A stretch of 64,000 bases of DNA. Origin: Amorphochlora amoebiformis. Its lineage: Eukaryota > Cercozoa > Chlorarachniophyceae. A program made the position numbers and the translations under genes. The notes under the pieces were generated by a model, which searched no databases, was not told the DNA's origin, and worked only from the letters and a program-made list of their open reading frames with translations. The stretch covers positions 682,001-746,000 of the forward strand of contig BAAHQB010000005.1 in the NCBI GenBank assembly GCA_054601695.1, read 5' to 3'. Below are positions 1-64,000 of this stretch, one piece after another. Numbering within the stretch: position 1 is the stretch's first letter; each line of letters starts with the position of its first letter.

Positions 1-91
1 ATAAATGCTAAGGAAAACACTTATATGATTGTAACCTCGTGTAAGGTATATATGAAACATTAGAAAATACCCTGTATGACATAATATATAA

Positions 92-143
<52 letters not shown>

Positions 144-144
144 T

Positions 145-222
<78 letters not shown>

Positions 223-334
223 GTGTGTGTGTGTATCATATATATATATATATAGATATAAATATATATATTAATATACATACATACACATATACGCACA
301 TGTACTGAATGTATATATATATACATATATATAC

Positions 335-383
<49 letters not shown>

Positions 384-389
384 AACCTC

Positions 390-441
<52 letters not shown>

Positions 442-442
442 C

Positions 443-475
<33 letters not shown>

Positions 476-523
476 CGTGTGTATGTGCGTGTGTGTATTT
501 GTATTTATATATTATTTATATTG

Positions 524-566
<43 letters not shown>

Positions 567-649
567 TATATATTAGTATATATATATATATATATACATA
601 TATAGATATATATATATATATTGTTTACATGTTCCATCTAAACAAACAG
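1..649. repeat. AT/TG microsatellite, intronic or upstream of first gene
   Basis: Almost pure (AT)n with short (TG)n runs such as 455-497. I see no GC-richer island and no exon. It is probably the intron preceding the first visible exon at 650, so the upstream gene may begin outside the window. Reading frames here encode only Tyr-Ile repeats and are not genes. Confidence 0.8.
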
Positions 650-5051
<4,402 letters not shown>

Positions 5052-5324
5052 ACTTTCAAACATGATCGTTTAACATGCATGAAGACCAAGGGTGTTGGTG
5101 GGCGCTTCTGTAAAAAAAAAATTCTAAAACTCGCATTATGCAGCTGAATTTCCTACTTTATATGAAGAAAACAATTCTACACAGAATTACTACTGAAAAA
5201 CGTTATGACAAACCACCAAGCCTCAGACAAAGTCTTGATACTATATATATTGTCTCTACCTACCGTACATATAATACATCTCAAGTAAATATATATAAAA
5301 AAAAAGTAGTATATGTGTAATATA

Positions 5325-5563
<239 letters not shown>

Positions 5564-6040
5564 AACGCATCGTCTTAGATCGTATGAACGTACGTACGTA
5601 CGTATTGGTCATGTAAATGGTAATACCGTACCGAAAGTATTGTTGAACAATTATAACACATAGAACTATTATACATTAATATTGTCACAATTACAAGTTG
5701 GCCGCCTAGTAGGTTGGTCCAGTTGGTATACGTACAGATTTACCCATGCGCATCTACTTTCTGTTCAGTGTATGTGTTGAAGGATACGTACGTATACCGG
5801 CGTATACCTATACGTGCACGCGTACGTACGTACATGTACAATATTGATTATACATAAGAATAGTGTACGCACCAACGTACGTACACGAGTAACACGACTA
5901 CCGCGCGAAGGCTCGCGATCGGATTCTAGTAAGTTAGTTAGAGCACAATTGCGTTTTGAAGTCGGTTTTGCGGTAAAGCTTGATCTGGATGAACGGGTCA
6001 CGATTAATGCTTCGTGCTTCGTCTGAGTAATATGTATTGT

Positions 6041-6100
6041 AATTCATCAATCAATATATTACTAGGATCTAATTCATCAATTGATATATTACTAGGATCT
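6041..6100. repeat. 30-bp tandem duplication
   Basis: Two adjacent 30-bp units starting aattcatcaa and ending actaggatct, differing at two positions. It lies at the edge of the CTAG-rich spacer. Confidence 0.9.
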
Positions 6101-6479
6101 CTACTCATTACCATTGCAACCGTATGGACTGTTAACGTTAATTATTGAACAAGTGGTTGAATACAGATGCAATTTAGAGCATGATAATCTAGATAATGAG
6201 CAGACTGGTATGTGCCAGTATGTACTAGATGTATACAGTCATAGTCTCTAGAGGCTAATTATAGGTAGATGGCATCTATCTCTAGATTCTAAGTTTGGAG
6301 ACTTCAAAACTTCATGTATAGCTAGTATAGTAATAATTTATCATAGTGCTATGTACAACATACGTACTAGTACATGATGTCTAGAATGTCTGTCATGTAA
6401 TATTGACTAGATTGACTCTATATATACTAGCTATCCTACAAATATACACAGATACATATGTATATGTAAATATACATAC

Positions 6480-6522
<43 letters not shown>

Positions 6523-6557
6523 TATCAATACATATATATCTAGTATATACATTTGCC

Positions 6558-6600
<43 letters not shown>

Positions 6601-6605
6601 ATGTA

Positions 6606-6638
<33 letters not shown>

Positions 6639-6734
6639 GTTTATATATATATATATATATATATTATATTTTATATATATATATATATTATAATTATTAT
6701 ATGATTGCGTGTATAATCATTAAATATGTTATAG

Positions 6735-6776
<42 letters not shown>

Positions 6777-6810
6777 TACATACACATACATATATATATA
6801 TATATATCAT

Positions 6811-6845
<35 letters not shown>

Positions 6846-6918
6846 GTGTGTGTAAGTATTTAGAGTATATATGTATATATATATATATATAATATATATA
6901 TATGTTATATATATAATG

Positions 6919-6955
<37 letters not shown>

Positions 6956-7050
6956 CAAGATAATATATATATGTATATATATATATATATCGACAATATA
7001 TATATATATATATATATTATGTTACGCATCGTTGTATACTGTAGACATGC

Positions 7051-7087
<37 letters not shown>

Positions 7088-7106
7088 TGCTCTATTATAT
7101 ATTTAC

Positions 7107-7150
<44 letters not shown>

Positions 7151-7271
7151 TATATATATATACATGTAAATATATGTATATATATATATATACATACATA
7201 ATTATATACAAAATATATCTTTATATATAGTGTTGTACATATATGTGTATTATGAGTGTATATAATGTGTA

Positions 7272-7410
<139 letters not shown>

Positions 7411-7432
7411 ATATATACACATATAATATATA

Positions 7433-7529
<97 letters not shown>

Positions 7530-7634
7530 ATTATACACATATCTATACTTGTATATGTGAATATTTATGTACATTTTTTTTCATATTTATATATAATATT
7601 TATTTACGTAAATTTATGTACATAAATATAATAT

Positions 7635-7677
<43 letters not shown>

Positions 7678-7680
7678 CAC

Positions 7681-7780
<100 letters not shown>

Positions 7781-7892
7781 TGTATACATATATACATGTA
7801 TACATGTATATGCCGTTCAAGTTGCATGACGATTGTCTTATGGCATATCGATGCCGATGTGACATGCACGTTGACACAAGCTACATTTGCGC

Positions 7893-14305
<6,413 letters not shown>

Positions 14306-14349
14306 TATTTTAGTGTAACGATCGCTGGAGCCCACAAAAGATTTAAAAG
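14306..14349. promoter_or_regulatory. 44-bp divergent promoter (USP48 / RRM gene)
   Basis: Only 44 bp separate the USP48 start codon (14305, minus strand) from the RRM-protein start (14350, plus strand). There is no clear TATA element. Both transcripts must start here or inside the opposing gene, so the 5' UTRs are very short or overlap. Confidence 0.65.
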
Positions 14350-16588
14350 ATGCGTGCCAAGCGGTACGACGCCTTCTTCGCGGCAGCTCTGTCCCGGAAG
14401 GTCATGGATTCCGAATCCCCGGTCATGGATTCCGAATCCCCGGGACTTCAGGGGGCCCCGAAATTCCCTGATTATAATCTCGAATTGTCTCCCACGGCCA
14501 TGGAAGACCCCGCGGTTGAAGATCCCAACACGATGGAGGATCCCAACATGGAAGAACCCAACACGATGGAAGATCCCAACCAAATTGAAGATCACAATGC
14601 GACGGAAGATCCCAACACAATGGAAGACCCCACTGATGAGCCCAACGCGTTGGACTCAAAAACAACGGAGCCAACTGAAGACCCTAGTGATAGCCAACAG
14701 CCACATTTGCAGGAGTCACAGTCGCCTTCTCACGAGAACTACCCTCCTCCTTCTGATGAGTCGAAAGATCCTTCTGGGGAAGTTACGGACGAGGGGTTTT
14801 ACAAAGTCTTCGTCGGAGGGATCACAAGGGACACCACGGACCACATGTTTGTCGATGTATTTTCGAACTACGGCGAGGTCGTAGATTCGGTGGTGATGAG
14901 AGATAAGTATACAGGTTCATCCCGGGGATTCGGATTTGTGACGTTCAAGGATGATGCAGCAGTAGAAAAAGTCCTAGCTTCCCAGGTTAGATTTGAGTTG
15001 TTTTTAGAACGTTTAGTCGAAGCTTACCTCGTTCGATACTAGGTTAGATTAGATGGTCGCGTGGTAGATTGCAAGAGAGCAGTTCCGAAGGGCCAAGTCC
15101 CCAGTATGGGTGCGGATGGGAGGGATGCCACGGGGCCGCCCGATCAGTCGTCAAAGAAGATTTTCGTTGGAGGCGTGTCCTACGATACCAACAAGGAAGC
15201 CCTCCGAGCGTACGTAAACAGTTCCTACTATTTTCCCAACTCATAATCTGCTGTTATTCAGGTATTTTGAAAAGTTTGGCGATGTTCAAGACGCGGTCAT
15301 CATGCGCGACGTGTCGACTGGACGCTCGAGGGGATTTGGCTTCGTCACTTTCGGTACCGTTTTCATGGTGTCTACATCCACTCTAATCTCCCTAACATTC
15401 CAGTGGATGAAGAAACAGCCAAGAAAGTCATGGAAGAAGGTAAACACGAAATAGACGGGAAGACTGTGGACTGCAAGGTTGCAATTGCGCGAAGCCAGAT
15501 GGGTGGAAATCGGGACAGGGGTGGTTCTCGGCATGGCAGGTCCGGAGATGGATACAGCAGGGGTTATCGAGATAGGCGAGGATATGGTGAGGGATATGGG
15601 GGGCAGGGATATGACAGGGGCTACAGAGATCGGGGGAGAGGCTACGGCAGAGATTCAGGTATTAATTTCTGCAAAATTGACACCTCATCCACCCTTCTAC
15701 TGTGATTCGTCCTACAAGCTTACATTGCCCAATATTCTTTAAAGGCTATGATCGTCACGGAGGCAGTAGGTATTCCGATCGGGGGTATGATGGCTATGAG
15801 CGATACGAGGGTTCAGGAACCTGGCGCGGGTACGACCGCAGATACGATGATCGATATTACGACGGACCCCGAGGTTACTATGAAGGTTGGAAAATGCCCA
15901 GTGGTGTTCTTCCCCCCTTAACTTTCTAACTCAGGAGGATACGATGATTATGAGGAATATGGACGCGGGGGAGGCTCAGGCTACCGCCAGGACTATGGCT
16001 ACGGAGGAGACTACGGCGGCTACGGTCAGTACGAGGAGGAATACGGAGGGTACGGCAGGAACGAAGGATATGGTGGGGGGGGTTACGAGAATTATCAGTC
16101 ACGGCAATACTCGGGGAGCGGGCAGGATCGAAAATCCCGAAAGGACACTGAGGGAGGTTCCGGGAGCAGACATTACCGAGATGGTCCCTCGGATTCCAAG
16201 AATGGTGGAACAGACCAGTCTTATGGAAGGGACAGATCTTCGCGGGACCAGGGGGGCGGCTATGGACCGCAGAGATCAAGGGGTAATACACACGTAGTTT
16301 TCTTACACAAATATATTGTAATATTACATATATATATATATATATATTATATATGTTATTTATTGTTGAATATGTGTATATATATACATACATATATATA
16401 ATACATAATCCTAGATATATGAAAATTACAAATATTGTACATATGTGTTCTTTTTTCAATGAGGTTTTTCGTGCAATTTGAAATCTTAATACCCTAACCA
16501 ATGCTCAGGAAACTATGGAGGCGGCGGGAGTGGGAGTTACAACAGGAACCGACATGAGCGCTCGTATCATCCTTATTCGCGTTCGTAG
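14350..16588 (+). CDS. Two-RRM hnRNP/DAZAP1/Musashi-like RNA-binding protein
   Basis: Seven exons: 14350-14985, 15043-15209, 15262-15353, 15404-15658, 15745-15885, 15935-16282, 16509-16588 (TAG). They give 572 aa in continuous phase. RRM1 starts near residue 152 (RNP2 VFVGGI, RNP1 RGFGFVTF). RRM2 starts near residue 251 ([14 protein letters not shown]). The linker [12 protein letters not shown] is typical of tandem-RRM hnRNP A/B, DAZAP1 and Musashi proteins. The acidic N-terminus has imperfect [10 protein letters not shown] repeats. The C-terminal third is Gly/Tyr/Arg/Asp-rich (YGGYG, DRGY), a phase-separation-prone tail. The expected role is nuclear or cytoplasmic mRNA binding. Most introns are 50-86 nt; only the last (16283-16508) has AT repeats. 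An in-frame ATG at 14404 is an alternative start. Confidence 0.92.
14401..14442 (+). repeat. In-frame 21-bp coding duplication
   Basis: Two perfect adjacent 21-bp units in RRM exon 1, each encoding VMDSESP. A looser 15-24-bp repeat encoding EDPNTM-type motifs follows at 14500-14630. Confidence 0.95.
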
Positions 16589-16838
16589 AGGACCGTACGA
16601 TGGAAGCCAATCTATAGGTCTCGTTCCAACTCATTGAACTCATATTTGATAAATAGACTCAAAGTCGGAGCCGCGGCAGAATAAGTTAGCAGATATCAGC
16701 CGCTGAGTCAACATTACAATTATCGCGTAAGTATTGTATACCAATCCAAATTGGTCTCAATCTTAAAGCTAGTTCCGAGGTATAGACTAGATAGATCTAG
16801 TAGATATATATCATGATATATCTAGATATATACCATAT

Positions 16839-16870
<32 letters not shown>

Positions 16871-16911
16871 CATATATATTTGTATATATCTAGATATACA
16901 CGCACATATAT

Positions 16912-16953
<42 letters not shown>

Positions 16954-17487
16954 TAGATATATATATATATATATATCTAGTTTTGTGTATGTCTAACTTT
17001 TAGTAATACACGTTACTAGGTTAGCATAAAAACTTTCCTTACGCTATCTAGGTATACATGTGTTGTGTAACAATTATATAGTCTAGTGTGTGGCCTGATC
17101 TAGCTCTAGTAGACGTACTACGTGTACACAGAGATCTGCTGATATCTAGTGATATGTCTGGCATAACTATGTACAAATCATTAAATAATCTAGATGCTAG
17201 AGATGTACCGTGTGTAATAAACTAGCTAGACTAGATATTATAAATGTAACTTCAGATACAATGAAAATTATAATTTAGTATGCACGCGGATTATCCATAC
17301 CAGATCTAGAGCCCACGGGAAGATCTAAATGCCATCAACGGTTGTGAGCGATTCCGTGGACAGATCCGAGAGCCCCATCACTCTTGACAATCGACTGATT
17401 TAAGCAAAAATTCCAATTATAGCCAGTTTAGATTTACTCATATTTCTAAACTCAGCTAGGTCTCTTCTTTTAAATAAATTATTTGTT
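16589..17487. other. Convergent spacer, CTAG-rich (RRM gene / carboxypeptidase tail)
   Basis: 3' flank of the RRM gene, then about 16740-17290 dense in CTAG, TCTAGA and CTAGCTAG sequences with small AT arrays. A 24-codon frame at 17329-17403 is too short to call. The carboxypeptidase tail stop is modelled at 17488. Confidence 0.7.
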
Positions 17488-33615
<16,128 letters not shown>

Positions 33616-33616
33616 C

Positions 33617-33683
<67 letters not shown>

Positions 33684-33811
33684 ATAATATATATATATAT
33701 ATATATATGTGTGTAGTATGTGTGTGTAGTATGTGTGTGTATATATATTTATAATTATATACAGTAATATACATCTCTTTGTACATTTACACACACACAC
33801 ACACACACACA

Positions 33812-33851
<40 letters not shown>

Positions 33852-33990
33852 GCGTACTATAATAAAAAAGCATAACACAAATATACTCTTTATATATATA
33901 AATTACAATGTATATACAAATATATTTATAAATATATATTTATACATATATACATAAATATATGGACTTCGTATTATTTCTATGCATATA

Positions 33991-34044
<54 letters not shown>

Positions 34045-34211
34045 AATGTATATAATATATATATATATATAAACATAATATGTATATATATATACATATA
34101 TGCGTTCATTATATATATAGATATATATAATATACATATATATATATATATATATTATATTTTTACATATATATATACATACATACATATATGTATAGAA
34201 ATATATATATA

Positions 34212-34245
<34 letters not shown>

Positions 34246-34319
34246 CATCATCATCATCATCTTCATCATTATCATAATCATGATATATTTACGTACAATC
34301 TAATCTACAATATATAAAC

Positions 34320-40832
<6,513 letters not shown>

Positions 40833-40899
40833 CAAGACGGATTTCGCATGGCCGACAAATAAAATAATTTACCGAAAAACTCCTGTCATTACGTTCTGT
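40833..40899. promoter_or_regulatory. 67-bp divergent promoter
   Basis: Separates the carboxypeptidase start (40832, minus) from the first in-frame ATG favoured for the plus-strand ORF (40900). AT-rich centre (aaataaaataattt), no other recognisable element. Confidence 0.55.
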
Positions 40900-41316
40900 A
40901 TGGGTCTCAGGTCGTTCGCAGTTTGCCCATACATCTTGCCTAACTTCGCTATATTTTCCAGGGCTAGCTGCGATAGTTTCGACGAATGGAACGCACCCCT
41001 AGATGATAGTTTGCCACCAGAATGGCAGTTCCGCAGGCTACCTCACTTGCAAGCCTCAACTGATATGGGAAGACGTTTGAAGGTGGCCATTCACGACTGG
41101 GTCCGCTGGAGGACCTACCTCAGGCACACAACCCCGGCGCAGAGAGAAGACGAGAAAGAGTTCACTGAAGCGGCAGACAAAGTGGATGATATCATTGTCG
41201 ATTCGTGCTGGCCACCCTACGACAAGCTCACGAATCATGTGGGCATTTACGGCCCGGGGAAATGCTCCAATCTCATGCATGTTTTCGAGAAGTGCGTCAC
41301 CCAAAATCATAAGTAA
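40900..41316 (+). CDS. Unknown 138-aa protein with C-terminal Cys pattern
   Basis: Single open frame with coding-like composition. The frame also opens at 40813, but that lies inside the opposing start, so ATG 40900 is chosen. I do not recognise the family. The N-terminus (MGLRSFAVCPYILPNFAIFS) is hydrophobic with an Arg and could be a targeting or membrane segment. The middle is charged and aromatic (HDWVRWRTYLRHTTPAQRED). The C-terminus has spaced cysteines (DSCWPPYDK, GKCSNL, EKCVTQ), which resembles small mitochondrial-complex accessory subunits only in general style. An intron within 40940-40960 cannot be excluded. It is the plus-strand partner of the divergent pair with the carboxypeptidase. 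Confidence 0.7.
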   Translation: MGLRSFAVCPYILPNFAIFSRASCDSFDEWNAPLDDSLPPEWQFRRLPHLQASTDMGRRLKVAIHDWVRWRTYLRHTTPAQREDEKEFTEAADKVDDIIVDSCWPPYDKLTNHVGIYGPGKCSNLMHVFEKCVTQNHK

Positions 41317-42094
41317 CTCTACGGAGTCTCACAGGCTGTGAGAGCTCGTGTAATGCCCTCGTTTTAGGGGCATAACGCTCACGCTAGCTACTCTAGATCT
41401 AGTCCAATAGCTAGTAGAAATTGCTTGCTCTAAAATTAAATCCAGCACCGATGTTTGATTTCCAAACTATGTGTCACAATCACTAGATTTATATTGTTGA
41501 TTATGTCTTGATCATAATAGACCACGAATCAGAGGTAGTTTCCCAGAATATATATCAAGCGGATCGATCCAGAAAATCAGTGGTCTTAACCCCGGACGTT
41601 CATCTAGTCCATACAGCTGGATCCGGACCATAAAACTAGTCAAACAATTTTCAACGATAGATAATTTAATTTATCTAGTTTATCGCAGCACTTGTGGTAG
41701 CTACAAGACCAACCTAATATCGTACGTATTTTCTAGATTTAAATTTGTTTTTAACTTCTAGCTATATATAGAACATTGCACCTAGCTCATGAGTTGTCTA
41801 GAGTTAGTAGATGTCGTTCTGAGGACTTAGGGTTCTAGATCTTAATATTGTAATCGTAATTACTAATTATGCTCTAATAATTCATTGTACAGAGATTAAT
41901 TACGTAAAACATTAATATAAAGGTAAAACGATCACACTGCTAGACTGAATATATATGTATATATATCGTAATTGTGTCGCTACCAGGCTTTCAATTGTAC
42001 ATCTCAACTTATGAATATATTGGGAATCGTAATTATGTCTTTCTTTTCTGCAACAAACATACGCGCCTGTGGTTATTCTCAGCCAAGCGAAACC
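41317..42094. other. Convergent spacer, CTAG-rich
   Basis: Lies between the ends of the 138-aa ORF and MBF1. From about 41385 to 41850 it is dense in CTAG, TCTAGA and GCTAGC sites, and has little AT microsatellite. No open frame or RNA gene is recognised. Confidence 0.75.
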
Positions 42095-42676
42095 CTAATC
42101 ATCACCCTTGACCTTTTTTTTCTTTGGAATTTTCGGTAGCGAAACTCCAAGTGCACGACTCAGCTTACTGATGATTTGCCCGTTTGGGATAGCCTTCCCA
42201 TTCTCGTACTGCTGGATGATGGAAGCCTGTAGTTGGCATTTCTGTGCATAGAATATTTCAGACATGGGCGAGCCTAGAATTTTTTTTTTTTCACCTGAGC
42301 AAGCTCCTTTTGACTCATCTTTTTCTGTTGTCTCGCTTTCATGAGGGCCTTTTTAAACTCCACGGTGATTTTGCGATCTGCGGAAAATCCTAAGTGCTGG
42401 TTTATTGGTTATCAACGATTCACTTACGCTTGAAATCGGTTGTTTCCGCCTCGATTTTCCTCGCGTTCACCGACGGTCCATTCCTATTACGCCCGCCTTC
42501 GTCTGAACGAAATCAATTCGTTTTCGCTCTCGTTGCGTGGGTGATATTTGCTTACATTTCCTCTCAATTCTTAAGGCTCCGGAAGCCTGAGCGCGAGCCC
42601 TATCGTGTGCTGTCTTGGGTTTGCTTCCCGTCTTCCGGATAACTACCGTATCCCAATCCTGTCCTTGCATAGCCAT
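42095..42676 (-). CDS. MBF1: Multiprotein bridging factor 1 (transcription coactivator)
   Basis: Complement of 42556-42676, 42428-42502, 42295-42377, 42095-42241. Four exons give 141 aa, all phases agree, and introns are 51-53 nt. The N-terminal MBF1 domain starts MAMQGQDWDTVVIRKTG with AHDRARAQASGALRIER. The C-terminal Cro/C1-type helix-turn-helix contains FKKALMKARQQKKMSQKELAQ, then ASIIQQYENGKAIPNGQIISK and LSRALGVSLP. It ends in a Lys run and GDD. MBF1 bridges TBP to bZIP-type activators and also acts in ribosome-collision control; length and domain order match the family. The start is the ATG at 42676, 99 bp from the divergent ISCA2 start. A shorter start two codons in (MQGQDW) is possible. 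Confidence 0.96.
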
Positions 42677-42775
42677 GGCGCTCGGATAATGCAACACGAA
42701 AGCTGAATGGGGATTCCCAGAGACTTCCGTCCCTCTCCAGAAAATTCGTTGAGAAAAGTTCATAAAAAGTCGGCA
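42677..42775. promoter_or_regulatory. 99-bp divergent promoter (MBF1 / ISCA2)
   Basis: Entire space between two opposed start codons. No TATA box is seen. It pairs a transcription coactivator gene with a mitochondrial Fe-S assembly gene. Confidence 0.65.
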
Positions 42776-43234
42776 ATGGCTTCTGGACGAGCCCTACGGT
42801 TGCTTTCGCGCTTTGGAAGGCCGCACCCACAATACAGATCCATTACCTCGACAACTTTTCTTTTAGCACGAAGGTATTCTTCAGAGGCTACACATCAGGT
42901 GAAGATTACCGAGACTTGCTCCAAGCGGTTAAAGGAATTGAAGGACCAGAAGAACGAGGACCTGCGCCTTAGGGTTCGGGTCGACAGTGGAGGTTGCTCG
43001 GGGTTCCAGTATGAATTCATTCTGGAACCAAAAAGCTTAGAATTAGAAGAAGGAGATCTGGCGATTGAGCAGAATGGAGCTCAGCTGGTGGTAGATGAAG
43101 CCTCGTTGGAGTTCCTGAACGGGTCAACGATTGATTACGAGCAGGAGCTGATCGGCAGCAAATTTGTGGTCTCAGAAAACCCCAATTCGGAGTCGGCATG
43201 CGGTTGTGGAGTATCCTTCTCGCCAAAAATGTAA
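42776..43234 (+). CDS. ISCA2: Mitochondrial A-type iron-sulfur assembly protein
   Basis: Uninterrupted frame of 152 aa. Residues 1-40 form an Arg/Ser-rich mitochondrial presequence (MASGRALRLLSRFGR). The HesB/ISCA domain follows, with the three conserved metal-ligand cysteines: C74 in SGGCSG, and C142 and C144 in ACGCGVSF. The stretch GSTIDYEQELIGSKFVV before the CXC motif favours ISCA2 over ISCA1. It should act in the mitochondrial matrix with ISCA1/IBA57 in making [4Fe-4S] clusters. It is one of two intronless-looking genes here and has no AT repeats. Confidence 0.95.
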   Translation: MASGRALRLLSRFGRPHPQYRSITSTTFLLARRYSSEATHQVKITETCSKRLKELKDQKNEDLRLRVRVDSGGCSGFQYEFILEPKSLELEEGDLAIEQNGAQLVVDEASLEFLNGSTIDYEQELIGSKFVVSENPNSESACGCGVSFSPKM

Positions 43235-57905
<14,671 letters not shown>

Positions 57906-58157
57906 ATCGTCCTTGAGGTCCAATGCCGGACGAGCCGAAATAATAAAAACCAGGAGATTCTCCTGGGAAAACGTGACATGTTCAAGTGACACCATTCGTG
58001 AAGTTAAGAAGGACACGTGCCCAAAAAGGGCTTCAGCTATTGCTTGTCTCCATACCCTGGTGCCCTTTGAAGGCATATAGGTTCCCAATCAGCCTTAGAT
58101 CAGTCTAAAGAGTTGAAGGATACGGTGACTGAGCGACTTCCGGCGTGAGAAGAGAAA
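57906..58157. promoter_or_regulatory. Divergent promoter (HMGCL / J-domain protein)
   Basis: 252 bp between the chosen start codons. The HMGCL frame stays open upstream to an ATG at 58088, which would leave 69 bp. The 57905 start is preferred because it yields a clean mitochondrial presequence. Confidence 0.5.
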
Positions 58158-63310
<5,153 letters not shown>

Positions 63311-63542
63311 GTATCTCTTCAACAATATATATAGATTCTTAAGAAAAAGAATTGGATATACAAAAATATTTGACATATATATACATATATATTTATGTAT
63401 GTAAATAAGTAATATATTACGCATATGTGTATGATTATATAGATCTATATGTATGTAATATATAAATATATGTATATATATATATATATGTATACTTTTA
63501 TATAATGCGTTTTTAGATAGATGGTATCATATATGTATATAC

Positions 63543-63586
<44 letters not shown>

Positions 63587-63888
63587 ATACACACGTGTGT
63601 ATGTGTGTGTGCATACTATATAATATTTGTGTATGTGTAACATATATGTACACATATACACACATACATATATATATACACATATTATTTTTGTCCCGAA
63701 ATATTACATCATTAATATATGTACAGATTCTTTTGTCAAAGGACATGCTAAGCTCTCTCTATCTCTCTCGCGCGCTTTCTCTCTTTCTCTCTCGCCCCCT
63801 ACATATGTGTCTAATATATGTATATGTTAACATATAACATACAAATATAATATTATAAATACATTTTGAAACAAATATATCTATATGG

Positions 63889-63945
<57 letters not shown>

Positions 63946-64000
63946 CACATATACATATAACTTTATAGATATACAACTTTATACATACAATTATATATAT
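63311..64000. other. AT-rich remainder, probably intron of the J-domain gene
   Basis: Mixed AT and TG arrays with a short CT stretch at 63755-63795. A possible acceptor near 63340 opens a Lys/Glu-rich frame, but no clear donor follows. Confidence 0.6.

Noticed and set aside
5814-6026. 70-codon plus-strand frame in an ACGT-rich region
   Set aside because: Palindromic gtacgtac repeats create the frame; there is no splice context or recognised motif.
42394-42642. 82-codon plus-strand frame
   Set aside because: Antisense to MBF1 exons 1 and 2.

Overview
This is nuclear DNA of a eukaryote, probably a flagellated protist or alga. Genes are split by GT-AG introns, and three proteins carry mitochondrial or ER targeting sequences. 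One gene encodes a tubulin-deglutamylase-type carboxypeptidase, which suggests cilia. Telomere-type TTAGGG repeats occur internally. I cannot name the lineage. Most of the window is (AT)n microsatellite with smaller (TG)n, (CT/GA)n and TTAGGG-like arrays. The GC-richer islands in that background are mostly exons, many only 18-60 nt. I joined them by hand using GT/AG borders, reading phase and family motifs.

Nine genes alternate strictly in strand. They are: a basic Ser/Arg-rich unknown (+, 650-5051, 5' end open); a USP48/UBP26 deubiquitinase (-, 7893-14305); a two-RRM protein (+, 14350-16588); a cytosolic carboxypeptidase (-, catalytic exons 34320-40832, with a long inferred tail to 17488); an unknown 138-aa ORF (+, 40900-41316); MBF1 (-, 42095-42676); ISCA2 (+, 42776-43234); HMG-CoA lyase in 17 exons (-, 45098-57905); and a secretory-pathway J-domain protein (+, 58158 to beyond 63310). 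Head-to-head start codons lie only 44, 67, 99 and about 252 bp apart, so these pairs must share promoters. Three tail-to-tail gaps (6.0-6.6, 16.7-17.3 and 41.4-41.9 kb) are rich in CTAG instead of AT repeats, and the fourth (43.2-45.1 kb) has scattered CTAG sites.

The most unusual feature is a set of 'exon echoes'. Next to many small exons the AT-filled introns hold partial, decayed or near-perfect copies of the exon edge together with its splice site, each copy bounded by (AT)n. At least eleven exons show this, in up to three extra copies. It looks like continuing AT-flanked local duplication that may add, shift or decay exons. Functional links between genes are modest: two mitochondrial proteins (HMG-CoA lyase, ISCA2), two nuclear regulators (USP48, MBF1), an RNA-binding protein and a cytoskeletal carboxypeptidase. 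They form no pathway.
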